64,000 bases of DNA, taken from the NCBI GenBank assembly GCA_016214145.1, contig JACRPA010000003.1:62001-126000 (forward strand), in the 5' to 3' direction. Below the pieces are notes generated by a model, which was given only the letters and a program-made list of their open reading frames with translations, was not told the origin of the DNA and ran no database searches. Of the stretch, positions 43,552 through 53,770 are shown in pieces; position 1 is the stretch's first letter, and the number at the start of each line of letters is the position of its first letter. The stretch is from Rhodocyclales bacterium (lineage in GTDB: Bacteria > Pseudomonadota > Gammaproteobacteria > Burkholderiales > Rhodocyclaceae). The translations under genes and the position numbers were made by a program.

Positions 43552-44742
43552 ATGGATCCGATCAAGAACCCCTACGCCCCTGGAGCGGGCACGCAGCCGC
43601 CGGAATTGGCGGGACGCGACGAGTTGCGCGAAACTGTCCGCATCGCGCTTGAACGAGTGCGGGCTGGCCGGCCCACCAAGAGCATCCTGATGGTCGGACT
43701 GCGGGGTGTGGGGAAAACGGTATTGCTGGACCGGCTGCGAGACGACGCCGAGGCGGTTGGAATTCAGACGCTCCGCGTGGAGGCCCCCGAGAGCCGCTCT
43801 CTGCCGGCCATTCTGGCCCCGCAATTACGGCAGGCGTTGTTGCGGCTGTCCAGGAATGAGCAGGCGAAGGAGTTCGCCCAGCGTGCCTTGCGCGGGCTGG
43901 CCGGCTTCGCCAAGGCGCTCAAGATCAAGTACCAGGACATCGAGGTGGGGCTGGACTTCGACCCGGAGCCTGGGCTGGCCGACAACGGCGATCTCGAACA
44001 CGACTTGCAGGCGCTGCTGGAAGTGACGGGCGCTGCCGCAAAGAAGGCCGGCACGGCGCTGGTCATGTTCGTGGATGAACTTCAGTATGTGGCCGAGGAA
44101 GAACTGGCGGCGCTGATCACGGCCTTGCACCGCACCGCTCAGCGCAGCCTGCCTGTTGTGCTGGTCGGCGCAGGCCTGCCTCAGTTGCCCGGCAAAATGG
44201 GTCGGGCCAAGTCTTACGCGGAGCGGTTGTTCGATTTCCCGCAAATCGGCCCGCTGCCCCGCGATGCTGCGCGCCTGGCGATCACCAAGCCGGCGCTGGA
44301 CGAAGGGGTGAGCGTGGATGAAGGCGCGCTCGATCGGATCATTCAGGAGACGCGCGGTTATCCCTATTTCCTGCAGGAATGGGGCAAGCACGCGTGGGAC
44401 ACGGCCGATGCTTCCCCGATCACGCTTCAGGATGTCGAACAGGCCACCGCGAGCGCAATCGCCGCACTGGACGAGAGTTTTTTCCGGGTTCGATTAGACC
44501 GATTGACCCCGCTGGAAAAGAAATACCTGCGCGCCATGGCCGAGCTCGGCTCCGGCCCGCACCGTTCCGGCGACATCGCTGAACAACTGGGCCGCGAAGT
44601 CACTTCGCTCGGACCCACCCGGAGCCAATTGATCGTCAAGGGCATGATCTGGAGTCCGAGCCACGGCGACACGGCCTTCACCGTTCCGCTATTCGATGAG
44701 TTCATGAAGCGAATCATGCCCGGCGACGATTGGAAGAGCTGA
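43552..44742 (+). CDS. Orphan AAA/STAND-like ATPase
   Basis: A 396-residue ATPase similar to the archaeal-type AAA ATPase group. Walker A is VGLRGVGKTVLLDRL (Lys55), Walker B LVMFVDELQYV (Asp175), sensor region LPVVLVGAGLPQL, lid about 240-290 (ETRGYPYFLQEWGKHAW) and a C-terminal winged-helix-like part (SGDIAEQLGREV). No effector domain is fused and no partner gene is adjacent; it stands alone between two R2 elements (43268 and 44745). Its role is unknown; relatives are often found in mobile or defence loci. Confidence 0.8.
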   Translation: MDPIKNPYAPGAGTQPPELAGRDELRETVRIALERVRAGRPTKSILMVGLRGVGKTVLLDRLRDDAEAVGIQTLRVEAPESRSLPAILAPQLRQALLRLSRNEQAKEFAQRALRGLAGFAKALKIKYQDIEVGLDFDPEPGLADNGDLEHDLQALLEVTGAAAKKAGTALVMFVDELQYVAEEELAALITALHRTAQRSLPVVLVGAGLPQLPGKMGRAKSYAERLFDFPQIGPLPRDAARLAITKPALDEGVSVDEGALDRIIQETRGYPYFLQEWGKHAWDTADASPITLQDVEQATASAIAALDESFFRVRLDRLTPLEKKYLRAMAELGSGPHRSGDIAEQLGREVTSLGPTRSQLIVKGMIWSPSHGDTAFTVPLFDEFMKRIMPGDDWKS

Positions 44743-44744
44743 GG

Positions 44745-44770
44745 AAAAGTCAGTCTGCGTAGTACGGCGA
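44745..44770 (+). repeat. R2 element, copy 10 (after the AAA ATPase)
   Basis: AAAAGTCAGTCTGCGTAGTA followed by CGGCGA, starting 3 bp after the ATPase stop; right-hand end of the accessory island. Confidence 0.8.
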
Positions 44771-44779
44771 TATGCAATT

Positions 44780-44820
44780 TCCCCTCTCCCTAACCCTCTC
44801 CCCGCATGCGGGGAGAGGGG
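44780..44820. repeat. CCCTCTCCCC hairpin repeat
   Basis: CCCTCTCCCCGCA and TGCGGGGAGAGGG form a perfect palindrome, preceded by a further CCCCTCTCCC. This type of intergenic hairpin is common in GC-rich proteobacteria. Confidence 0.75.
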
Positions 44821-44840
44821 ATGGATTTGCGGCGCGCTAA

Positions 44841-44879
44841 GGGATAACCCCTAGCCCCCACTGGAATGATCCGGATTCC
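44841..44879 (-). promoter_or_regulatory. Weak relative of the 42-bp operator, copy E (upstream of adhI)
   Basis: On the minus strand GGAATCCGGAT at one end and GGGGTTATCCC at the other, with CTAG inside, 39 bp overall. The right half resembles GGTTGTTCC/GGTTGTCCC of copies C and A. It lies 90 bp before the adhI start. Confidence 0.3.
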
Positions 44880-44968
44880 GCGCCTGTGCGGAGTTGGATA
44901 AATTCCAGCGACAACCTCCGGAGGGGAATCCCGCCCGATCCGGCATCGAAATCACCGAGGAGCGAACC

Positions 44969-46078
44969 ATGGACGTACGCGCAGCCGTGGCCTGGAAGGC
45001 CGGCGCCCCCCTGACCATTGAAACGGTGCAGCTCGACGGCCCGAAGGCCGGCGAGGTGCTGGTGGAGATCAAGGCCACCGGCGTCTGCCACACCGATGCC
45101 TTCACGCTCTCCGGCGACGATCCGGAGGGATTGTTTCCGGCCATCCTCGGCCACGAGGGCGCCGGCGTCGTCGTCGAAGTGGGCGCCGGGGTGACCAGCG
45201 TCAAGCCGGGCGACCACGTCATTCCGCTGTACACGCCGGAATGCCGCCAGTGCGAGTACTGCCTGTCGCAGAAGACCAACCTCTGTCAGGCGATCCGTTC
45301 CACGCAGGGGCAGGGCTTGATGCCCGACGGCAGCAGCCGCTTCAGCATCGGCGGCAAGAAGCTGTTCCATTACATGGGCACGTCGACCTTCGCCAACTAT
45401 TCGGTGATGCCGGAGATCTCGGTGGCGAAGATCCGCGAGGACGCGCCCTTCGACAAGGTCTGCTACATCGGCTGCGGCGTCACCACCGGCATCGGCGCGG
45501 TGATCTACACGGCCAAGGTGAAGCCGGGCAGCAGCGTGGTGGTGTTCGGCCTCGGCGGCATCGGCCTCAACGTCCTCCAGGGCGCGCGCATGGCCGGCGC
45601 CGGCATGATCGTCGGCGTCGACCTCAATCCGTCGCGCAAGACGCTGGCGGAGAAGTTCGGCATGACGCACTTCGTCAATCCGAAGGAGGTCGAGGGCGAC
45701 CTCGTCGCCCACCTGGTCAACCTGACGAAGGGCGGCGCCGACTACACCTTCGAGTGCGTCGGCAACGTCAAGCTGATGCGCCAGGCGCTGGAGTGCTGCC
45801 ACAAGGGCTGGGGCGTCTCCACCATCATCGGCGTCGCCGGCGCCGGACAGGAGATCGCCACGCGGCCGTTCCAGCTCGTCACCGGCCGCGTCTGGCAGGG
45901 CTCCGCCTTCGGCGGCGCACGCGGCCGCACCGACGTGCCGAAGATCGTCGACTGGTACATGGAAGGCAAGATCAACATCGACGACCTGATCACCCACGTC
46001 ATGCCGCTGGAGCGCATCAACGAGGCCTTCGACCTGATGCACGAGGGCAAGTCGATCCGCTCGGTCGTGACCTTCTGA
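44969..46078 (+). CDS. adhI: S-(hydroxymethyl)glutathione dehydrogenase / class III alcohol dehydrogenase
   Basis: A 369-residue zinc alcohol dehydrogenase of class III (FrmA/AdhI). Catalytic zinc ligands are in [12 protein letters not shown] and LGHEGAG, structural zinc cysteines in [15 protein letters not shown], the class III substrate-site stretch is [13 protein letters not shown], and the NAD motif GLGGIGLNV. It oxidises S-hydroxymethylglutathione to S-formylglutathione and also reduces S-nitrosoglutathione. ATG 44969 follows GAGGAGCG. The hydrolase for its product is encoded two bases after its stop. Confidence 0.96.
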   Translation: MDVRAAVAWKAGAPLTIETVQLDGPKAGEVLVEIKATGVCHTDAFTLSGDDPEGLFPAILGHEGAGVVVEVGAGVTSVKPGDHVIPLYTPECRQCEYCLSQKTNLCQAIRSTQGQGLMPDGSSRFSIGGKKLFHYMGTSTFANYSVMPEISVAKIREDAPFDKVCYIGCGVTTGIGAVIYTAKVKPGSSVVVFGLGGIGLNVLQGARMAGAGMIVGVDLNPSRKTLAEKFGMTHFVNPKEVEGDLVAHLVNLTKGGADYTFECVGNVKLMRQALECCHKGWGVSTIIGVAGAGQEIATRPFQLVTGRVWQGSAFGGARGRTDVPKIVDWYMEGKINIDDLITHVMPLERINEAFDLMHEGKSIRSVVTF

Positions 46079-46080
46079 AC

Positions 46081-46956
46081 ATGGCGCTGACCACCGTCTC
46101 GCAGAACCTGTGCTTCGGCGGCGTGCAGGGCGTCTACAGCCACGCCTCGCCCGAGACCGGCTGCAGCATGCGCTTCGGGCTGTTCCTGCCGCCGCAGGCG
46201 CAGCAGGGGCTGGTGCCGGTGCTCTACTGGCTGTCCGGCCTGACCTGCACCGAGGAGAACTTCATCGTCAAGGCGGGCGCGCAGCGCGTCGCCGCCGAGC
46301 TCGGCATCGCCATCGTCGCGCCGGACACCAGCCCGCGCGGCGCGGATATTCCCGACGACAAGGACAGCTACGACTTCGGCAAGGGCGCGGGATTCTATGT
46401 GGACGCGACCCGGGAGCCGTGGAGCAGGAACTACCGGATGTATTCCTACCTCACGGATGAACTTCCCTGGCTCGTCGCATCGAATTTTCCTGTCGACCCG
46501 GCGCGGGCCGGCATCTTCGGCCACTCCATGGGCGGCCACGGCGCGCTGGTTCTGGCATTGCGCAATCCCCAGCGCTTCAAGTCGGTGTCGGCCTTCGCGC
46601 CGATTTCTTCGCCGATGCGCTGCCCCTGGGGCGAGAGGGCCTTCGAAGGCTACCTTGGCCTGGATCGCGACGCCTGGCGCGAGTACGACGCCACGGCGCT
46701 GATCGAATCACGCGGCTGGAAGGGGCCGCCGCTGCTGGTCGACCAGGGCAGCCAGGACCAGTTCCTCAAGACCCAGCTCAAGCCGGAATTGCTGCGCGAG
46801 GCCTGCGCGAAGGCCGGCGTGACGCTCGACCTGCGCCTGCGCGAGGGCTACGACCACAGCTATTTCTTCATCGCCAGCTTCATCGAGGAACACCTCCGCT
46901 TTCACGCGCGCCACCTGGCCGCGCACCAGCCCACGGTCGAGGGCGTGCTGCAGTAG
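46081..46956 (+). CDS. fghA: S-formylglutathione hydrolase
   Basis: A 291-residue esterase-D-type hydrolase. LSGLTCTEENFIVKAGAQR is the family signature; the nucleophile Ser is in FGHSMGGHGALV, the acid lies near LLVDQGSQDQF and the catalytic His in GYDHSYFFIASF. It converts S-formylglutathione to formate and glutathione, completing the step begun by AdhI; formate then goes to the dehydrogenase at 47.9-52.4 kb. Start ATG 46081 is two bases after the adhI stop. Confidence 0.96.
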   Translation: MALTTVSQNLCFGGVQGVYSHASPETGCSMRFGLFLPPQAQQGLVPVLYWLSGLTCTEENFIVKAGAQRVAAELGIAIVAPDTSPRGADIPDDKDSYDFGKGAGFYVDATREPWSRNYRMYSYLTDELPWLVASNFPVDPARAGIFGHSMGGHGALVLALRNPQRFKSVSAFAPISSPMRCPWGERAFEGYLGLDRDAWREYDATALIESRGWKGPPLLVDQGSQDQFLKTQLKPELLREACAKAGVTLDLRLREGYDHSYFFIASFIEEHLRFHARHLAAHQPTVEGVLQ

Positions 46957-46971
46957 TAGGAGAATTAACCG

Positions 46972-47124
46972 GCGCCCTTCGATACGCGCTTCGCGCTACT
47001 CAGGGCGAACGGGGGGGGTGTGCGGATTCCGTGCTTCGCGCAACTCAGGGCGAACGGAAGAGTGGTTGCCCATCCCACCCGTTCACGCTGAGTAGGCGGC
47101 TCTGCCGCCGTATCGAAGCGCCAG
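46972..47124. repeat. Complex inverted repeat (TTCGATACGCGCTTCGCGC type)
   Basis: CTTCGATACGC and GCTACTCAGGGCGAACGG on the left face CCGTTCACGCTGAGTAG and CGTATCGAAGC on the right, with an internal partial copy (CTTCGCGCAACTCAGGGCGAA). It fills the convergent gap between fghA and gfa and could terminate both. Confidence 0.75.
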
Positions 47125-47134
47125 GATTTGGTGA

Positions 47135-47707
47135 CTACGCCGCCTTCCTGCTCTTGGCGACGTGCGTGGATATCGCGTCCATCAGTGCCGGCGACAGGCA
47201 GTCGTAGGGTTCCAGTCCGAGCTGCTTCAGGCGTCCCCGCACGGCAGGCATTTGCGCCGGGTCGGTGCCGGTTTCGATGATGGAGGAAACGAAGGCCGCG
47301 AATTCCGGCGGCGACCAGCCGCTGCTGTCGGAGAGTTCGGTGTGCACGAAATCGAGGCCGTAGAACGGATGCGCCTTGTTCTCGATGCGGCCGAACATAT
47401 GCACCCCGCAGCCGGTGCAGGCGTGGCGCTGGATGGCCGCGCTGCTGTCGACGATCTTCAGCTTTTCCGGATGGGCCGTGACCTGCACCTTGTCGCGCGA
47501 AACGACGGCGACCTGCGAGAACAGCGCGCCGGCCGGCTTCCAGCACTTGCTGCAGCCGCAGGCGTGGTTGTGCGCGGTCTGCGCGCCGATGGTCACTTCG
47601 ACCTTGTCCTTGGCGCATTTGCAGTAAAGCTTGCCGCCGGCAAAACCGGCTGCGGCCGGCTTGATGCCGGCGTCGATCGACGGGTGAATCATTGCGGCAT
47701 TGCTCAT
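47135..47707 (-). CDS. gfa: Glutathione-dependent formaldehyde-activating enzyme
   Basis: A 190-residue Gfa/CENP-V-fold zinc protein. Zinc-binding Cys clusters are [19 protein letters not shown] and [14 protein letters not shown], the full Gfa pattern. Gfa speeds condensation of formaldehyde with glutathione, giving the substrate of AdhI. ATG 47707 is chosen over the upstream in-frame ATG at 47791 because the latter would overlap the regulatory region. It is divergent from the formate dehydrogenase genes with the 42-bp site between them, consistent with joint control of formaldehyde and formate oxidation. Confidence 0.93.
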   Translation of the reverse strand: MSNAAMIHPSIDAGIKPAAAGFAGGKLYCKCAKDKVEVTIGAQTAHNHACGCSKCWKPAGALFSQVAVVSRDKVQVTAHPEKLKIVDSSAAIQRHACTGCGVHMFGRIENKAHPFYGLDFVHTELSDSSGWSPPEFAAFVSSIIETGTDPAQMPAVRGRLKQLGLEPYDCLSPALMDAISTHVAKSRKAA

Positions 47708-47784
47708 GAATCGCTTCCTCCTCCCCGATAGGGATACGTTAGCCAAAAGAGAGACCGCCTCCAAAATAATCCGGCCGCCTTGCC

Positions 47785-47826
47785 GGAACAATCAGGATGA
47801 TTACCTAGGGACATGAAGGTTGTTCC
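47785..47826 (+). promoter_or_regulatory. Candidate 42-bp operator, copy C (gfa/formate dehydrogenase divergon)
   Basis: GGAACAATCAGGATG, then ATTACCTAG, ending AAGGTTGTTCC. Identical in its first 15 bases and in length to copy B on the other strand at 28765-28806. It lies 77 bp from the gfa start and 49 bp from the fdhB start. Confidence 0.6.
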
Positions 47827-47875
47827 TGACGGACGCGGGATTGTTCTGGATCGGGCAATCCTGCAAAATCCGTCC

Positions 47876-49573
<1,698 letters not shown>

Positions 49574-49645
49574 GATTTCTCTGCATTTCTTTGCGTCCTT
49601 TGCGCCTTTGCGATCTTTGCGTTGAGGGCGGTTTGCGGCGGTGCC

Positions 49646-52408
49646 ATGAGTGACGCGATCTGCTTCACGTTCGACGGCCGCGAGATCGAGGCGCGCGCGG
49701 ACGAGAGCATCCTGCAGGCGGCGCAGCGCCACGGCGTCGACATTCCGCACCTCTGTTACAAGGACGGCCTGCGTGCGGATGGCAACTGCCGCGCCTGCGT
49801 GGTGGAAATCGCCGGCGAGCGCACGCTGGCGCCCTCCTGCTGCCGTGCGCCGAAGGCCGGCATGCAGGTGCAGGCGCAGAGCGTCCGCGCCGTGGCAGCG
49901 CAGAAGATGGTGCTGGAGCTGCTTGCCTCGGACATGCCGGCCGAGGCGGTGCGCGCGGATTCCGAACTCGACGGCTGGGTTCGGCGTATGGACGTAGGCG
50001 CGCCACGCTTCCCGCAGCGTTCGCAGCCGGCAGCGGATACTTCGCATCCCGCCATCGCCGTGCGGCTCGACGCCTGCATCCAGTGCACGCGCTGCCTGCG
50101 CGCCTGCCGCGAGGTGCAGGTGAATGACGTCATCGGCTATGCGAGGCGCGGCGAGATCGTTTTCGACTTCGGCGATCCGATGGGCGTGAGCTCCTGCGTC
50201 GGCTGCGGCGAGTGTGTGGCGGCTTGTCCGACGGGGGCCTTGCAGCCGGCGGAATCCGTAGGTCGGCCTTCAGGCCGACACGTCCCACGGGGATTTCCTT
50301 CGGTCATCGGGCTGAAGCCCGACCTACAAGTCCGGCCGGAGACGCACGTCGCCTCCCTCTGCCCCTACTGCGGCGTCGGCTGCCAGGTCACCTACCGCGT
50401 GCGCGGTGACTCAATCATCGGCGTCGACGGCCGCGACGGGCCGGCCAACCGCGGCCGGCTGTGCGTCAAGGGCCGCTACGGCTACGACTATGCGCGCCAT
50501 CCGCAGCGCCTGACCCAACCGCTCATCCGCAAGCCCGACACGAAGAAGTCGGTCGACAACACGCTGGCGGCTTTCCGCGAGGCGAACTGGGAAGAGGCGC
50601 TGGACTTCGCCGCCGACGGCCTCAAGCGCATCCTCGCCCGCGACGGCAAAACCGCGCTGGCCGGCTTCGGCTCGGCGAAGGGCTCGAACGAGGAGGCCTA
50701 TCTTTTCCAGAAGCTGGTGCGCACCGGTTTCGGCACGAACAACGTCGACCACTGCACGCGGCTCTGCCACGCCTCGTCGGTGGCGGCGCTGCTCGAGGGC
50801 CTCGGCTCGGCCGCGGTGTCGAATCCCGTCGCCGACGTGCAATACGCCGACGTGATCGTCGTCATCGGCGCCAACCCGACGGTGAACCACCCGGTGGCGG
50901 CGACCTGGATGAAGAATGCGGTGGAGCGGGGCGCCACGCTGATTGTCATCGACCCGCGCCAGACCGAGCTGGCGCGCCATGCGACCTACGCCCTGCAGTT
51001 CAAGCCGGACAGCGACGTGGCCCTGCTCAATGCCATCGCGAACGTGATTGTCACCGAAGGACTGACCAGCGAGGCCTTCATCGCCGAACGCACGGAAGGC
51101 TACGCGGCCTTCCGCGAGAACGTCCTTGCCGCCACGCCCGAGGCGATGGCGCCGGTATGCGGCATCGCTGCGGAGACGATCCGCATCGTGGCTCGCACCT
51201 ACGCCAAGGCCAAGGCGGCGATGATCTTCTGGGGCATGGGCGTCTCGCAGCATACGCACGGCACGGACAACGCGCGCTGCCTCATCGCGCTGGCGCTGAT
51301 GACAGGACAGATCGGCCGGCCCGGCACCGGCCTGCATCCGCTGCGCGGCCAGAACAACGTGCAGGGCGCGTCGGACGCCGGCCTCATCCCGATGATGCTG
51401 CCGGACTATGGCCGCGTGACCGATGACGCCGTGCGCGCCCGCTTCGAGAAACTGTGGGGCGTGGCGCTCGATCCGCAGCCAGGCCTCACCGTGGTGGAGA
51501 TTCTCGACGCGGCCTGCCGCGGCGATGTGCGCGGTATGTATGTCATGGGCGAGAACCCGGCCATGTCGGACCCCGACCTCGCCCACGCGCGCGCCGGGCT
51601 GGCTTCGCTGCAGCATCTGGTCGTGCAGGACATCTTCCTCACCGAAACCGCCGCGCTGGCCGACGTGGTGCTGCCGGCTTCCGTCTTCGCCGAAAAGACC
51701 GGCAGCTTCACCAACACCGACCGCACGGTGCAGATCGGCCGCGCCGCCCTGGATCCGCCGGGCGAGGCGCGGCAGGACTTGTGGATCGTGCAGGAACTGG
51801 CGCGCCGGCTCGGGCTGGACTGGAACTATGCCGGGCCGCAGGCGGTGTTCGAGGAAATGCGCCGTGCCATGCCGTCGATCGCCGGCATTTCGTGGGAGCG
51901 ACTGGAGCGCGAGGATGCGGTGACCTATCCCTGCCTGGATGCGGCGGACCCGGGGCAGCCGGTGATCTTCACGGAGCGCTTTCCGACGGCGAGCGGGCGC
52001 GGGAAATTCGTGCCTGCGCAGTTCAGGCCGGCGGCCGAACTGCCGGACGCCGACTTCCCCTTCGTGCTCATCACCGGCCGCGTGCTGGAGCACTGGCACA
52101 CCGGCGCCATGACGCGCCGCTCGGAAATTCTGGATGCGCTGGAGCCGGAGGCGCATGTGGACGTGCACCCGCAGGACCTTGCCGGACTGGGCTGCAAAGC
52201 GGGGGAGTTCGTGACGCTGGAAACGCGGCGCGGAAAGGTGTCGGCCAGGGCGCGCGCCGATGCCGGGCTGGCGCGCGGCACGCTGTTCATGCCCTTCTGC
52301 TACGTCGAGGCGGCGGCCAACCTGTTGACCAATCCGGCGCTCGATCCCTTCGGGAAAATTCCGGAATTCAAGTACTGCGCGGCCAGGCTGGCCGGCGGCG
52401 GGGGGTAG
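49646..52408 (+). CDS. NAD-dependent formate dehydrogenase, alpha (catalytic) subunit
   Basis: A 920-residue molybdo/tungsto-enzyme. It begins with a [2Fe-2S] ferredoxin domain (HLCYKDGLRADGNCRACVVE). Two [4Fe-4S] clusters follow (CIQCTRCLRACREVQ; CVGCGECVAACPTGAL), then the formate dehydrogenase core with [4Fe-4S] motif CPYCGVGC and the catalytic residue a Cys (C374 in DHCTRLCHASSV), not selenocysteine. It oxidises formate to CO2. Oddity: between the ferredoxin-type clusters and CPYCG the protein carries about 25 residues encoded by an R1 palindromic repeat. ATG 49646 is used. Confidence 0.94.
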   Translation: MSDAICFTFDGREIEARADESILQAAQRHGVDIPHLCYKDGLRADGNCRACVVEIAGERTLAPSCCRAPKAGMQVQAQSVRAVAAQKMVLELLASDMPAEAVRADSELDGWVRRMDVGAPRFPQRSQPAADTSHPAIAVRLDACIQCTRCLRACREVQVNDVIGYARRGEIVFDFGDPMGVSSCVGCGECVAACPTGALQPAESVGRPSGRHVPRGFPSVIGLKPDLQVRPETHVASLCPYCGVGCQVTYRVRGDSIIGVDGRDGPANRGRLCVKGRYGYDYARHPQRLTQPLIRKPDTKKSVDNTLAAFREANWEEALDFAADGLKRILARDGKTALAGFGSAKGSNEEAYLFQKLVRTGFGTNNVDHCTRLCHASSVAALLEGLGSAAVSNPVADVQYADVIVVIGANPTVNHPVAATWMKNAVERGATLIVIDPRQTELARHATYALQFKPDSDVALLNAIANVIVTEGLTSEAFIAERTEGYAAFRENVLAATPEAMAPVCGIAAETIRIVARTYAKAKAAMIFWGMGVSQHTHGTDNARCLIALALMTGQIGRPGTGLHPLRGQNNVQGASDAGLIPMMLPDYGRVTDDAVRARFEKLWGVALDPQPGLTVVEILDAACRGDVRGMYVMGENPAMSDPDLAHARAGLASLQHLVVQDIFLTETAALADVVLPASVFAEKTGSFTNTDRTVQIGRAALDPPGEARQDLWIVQELARRLGLDWNYAGPQAVFEEMRRAMPSIAGISWERLEREDAVTYPCLDAADPGQPVIFTERFPTASGRGKFVPAQFRPAAELPDADFPFVLITGRVLEHWHTGAMTRRSEILDALEPEAHVDVHPQDLAGLGCKAGEFVTLETRRGKVSARARADAGLARGTLFMPFCYVEAAANLLTNPALDPFGKIPEFKYCAARLAGGGG
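50256..50326. repeat. R1 palindromic repeat, copy 4 (translated inside formate dehydrogenase alpha)
   Basis: Left arm GTAGGTCGGCCTTCAGGCC, loop GTCCCACGGGGATTTCC, right arm GGGCTGAAGCCCGACCTAC. In the reading frame the loop and right arm give [14 protein letters not shown], exactly the peptide of the RecG N-terminus. Confidence 0.88.
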
Positions 52409-52417
52409 GTGCAGCCC

Positions 52418-52597
52418 TTATCTGTGGAACGAGAGCAGGTCGCTTTTGCTCCGCCCCCAGAGGTCCGAGGGATTGCCGACCGTGCGTCGCAGTTCGGCCC
52501 GGGCCATTGATGCCGTGACGGGCTGCTTGAAAGAGATCAGTTGGGCGAAGGTCTGCCCAGCCAGCCGGTAGAGCCAGGTGCGGCGTCGTACGATCAT
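52418..52597 (-). CDS. Small basic hypothetical protein (59 aa)
   Basis: A 59-residue ORF beginning MIVRRRTWLYRLAGQTFAQL, rich in Arg/Lys, with no recognised domain. Support comes from a perfect AGGAGG 5 bases before the ATG. It converges on the formate dehydrogenase alpha gene with a 9-bp gap. It does not resemble the FdsD delta subunit. Possibly a short regulatory or membrane-associated peptide; function unknown. Confidence 0.5.
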   Translation of the reverse strand: MIVRRRTWLYRLAGQTFAQLISFKQPVTASMARAELRRTVGNPSDLWGRSKSDLLSFHR

Positions 52598-52694
52598 GAA
52601 TCCTCCTTCCGATCTGCCGTGTCGATGGTGCTCGCCTTCTATGCGGGCGGTGAATTCGACTTTACTCCAATTCGAATCGGGCAAGCATTTTTTG

Positions 52695-53318
52695 TTACGG
52701 GATGCAGCGACCTTTGTGCATCCGGATCGTGCAGTTCGCCTGCGGCGGCGCAGCATCCGCGCCGCGTTCGGCGGCCGGCTCGACGCCGTGGCCGCCGCGC
52801 CAGTCGGCCGGGCGCAGCGCCTGCATGATGACCTCGCCCGATTCCTCGCGCAGCGGCTTGAAACCGAGGCTGGCGGCGAGCCCCAGCATCGGGCGGTTGT
52901 CGCGCAGGCTGGAGAGCTGGATGCGCTTCAGGCCGCGCGACCAGGCGTGGCGCAACAGGTAGTCGAGCAGCGCGCGGCCGACGCCCTTGTGCCGCAACTG
53001 ATTGGAGACGGCGATGCCCAGCTCCGCGCAGGAGAGGGCGCCGGGGCGGTTTTCCGGGCAGGTTTCGCCGCCGGGAATGGCGGAGAGCTCGGCCACGCCG
53101 ACCAGGCGCTCGTCGAAGAAGGCGCCGAAAATCACGCAGCCGTTCCCGAAGCGCATCTGCGCCGCGTAGGCCTCCACGCTGGCGGGCGTCATGGTGCGGA
53201 AGAAGCGCCAGTAGAGCGCGACATCGTCCATTTCCCGCAGGAAGAAGCGCACGATGGCTTCCCGTTCGCCGGCGGCGAGCGGGCGGATCGTGACAGGCGG
53301 GGGCGCTGGCGTATTCAT
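52695..53318 (-). CDS. GNAT family N-acetyltransferase
   Basis: About 207 residues from ATG 53318; an upstream ATG at 53357 is possible. The GNAT fold is recognisable: VTIRPLAAGEREAIVRFFLR, VGVAELSAI, and the acetyl-CoA-binding motif A as ELGIAVSNQLRHKGVGRALL followed by IQLSSLRDNRPMLGLAASLG. The C-terminal about 40 residues are low-complexity Ala/Arg-rich. Substrate is unknown; the sequence resembles stand-alone versions of the acetyltransferase domain found in protein-lysine acetyltransferases, but this is not certain. Confidence 0.85.
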   Translation of the reverse strand: MNTPAPPPVTIRPLAAGEREAIVRFFLREMDDVALYWRFFRTMTPASVEAYAAQMRFGNGCVIFGAFFDERLVGVAELSAIPGGETCPENRPGALSCAELGIAVSNQLRHKGVGRALLDYLLRHAWSRGLKRIQLSSLRDNRPMLGLAASLGFKPLREESGEVIMQALRPADWRGGHGVEPAAERGADAAPPQANCTIRMHKGRCIP

Positions 53319-53476
53319 GTGCGATTTGCCACTGATGGAAGCATGGTTTCCATGCATCCTGCTTGCACTTTAAGACCTTTTGGCTATCCTGAAAAGGTAC
53401 CGGAGGGGACTTTCGGCGCCCGCAGGATGCGGGCGCCAGAAGTCCACAAACGGGACCCACAGAGAGAGGAAACAAC

Positions 53477-53722
53477 ATGAAAATCACAACGTTCGCATTG
53501 CTGGGCGGCCTCGCCCTGGCCAGCGCCCAGGCCTTCGCCTTCCATTGCCCGATGGACATGAAGAAGATCGACGAGGCGATGGCGAAGAACCCGCAGCTCT
53601 CCGCTGCGCAGATGTCGGAAGTGAAGAAGCTGCGCGCCGAGGGCGAAACCCTGCACAAGGCCGGCAAGCACCAGGAGTCGGTGGACACCCTGGGCAAGGC
53701 GATGAAGCTCCTCAATTTGTAG
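53477..53722 (+). CDS. Small exported helical protein
   Basis: An 81-residue protein: signal peptide MKITTFALLGGLALASAQAF, then a mature part of about 60 residues with one Cys (HCPMDMKKID) and a helical body ending LHKAGKHQESVDTLGKAMKL. No assigned family was recognised; the size and His-rich helical end recall small periplasmic stress proteins. GAGAGAGGAAAC precedes the ATG. The TAG stop is the start of an R1 palindrome, so the native C-terminus may have been longer. Confidence 0.75.
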   Translation: MKITTFALLGGLALASAQAFAFHCPMDMKKIDEAMAKNPQLSAAQMSEVKKLRAEGETLHKAGKHQESVDTLGKAMKLLNL

Positions 53723-53767
53723 GTCGGGCTTTAGCCCGACAAGTCGGCCTGAAGGCCGACCTACAAC
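53719..53767. repeat. R1 palindromic repeat, copy 5
   Basis: Arms TGTAGGTCGGGCTTTAGCCC and GGCCTGAAGGCCGACCTACA around a very short loop, between convergent genes. It supplies the stop of the small exported protein. Confidence 0.85.
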
Positions 53768-53770
53768 CCA

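Noticed and set aside
33461-44770. Prophage or integrative element
   Set aside because: No integrase, transposase or structural phage gene and no tRNA-linked attachment site; the only border-like signals are R2 elements.
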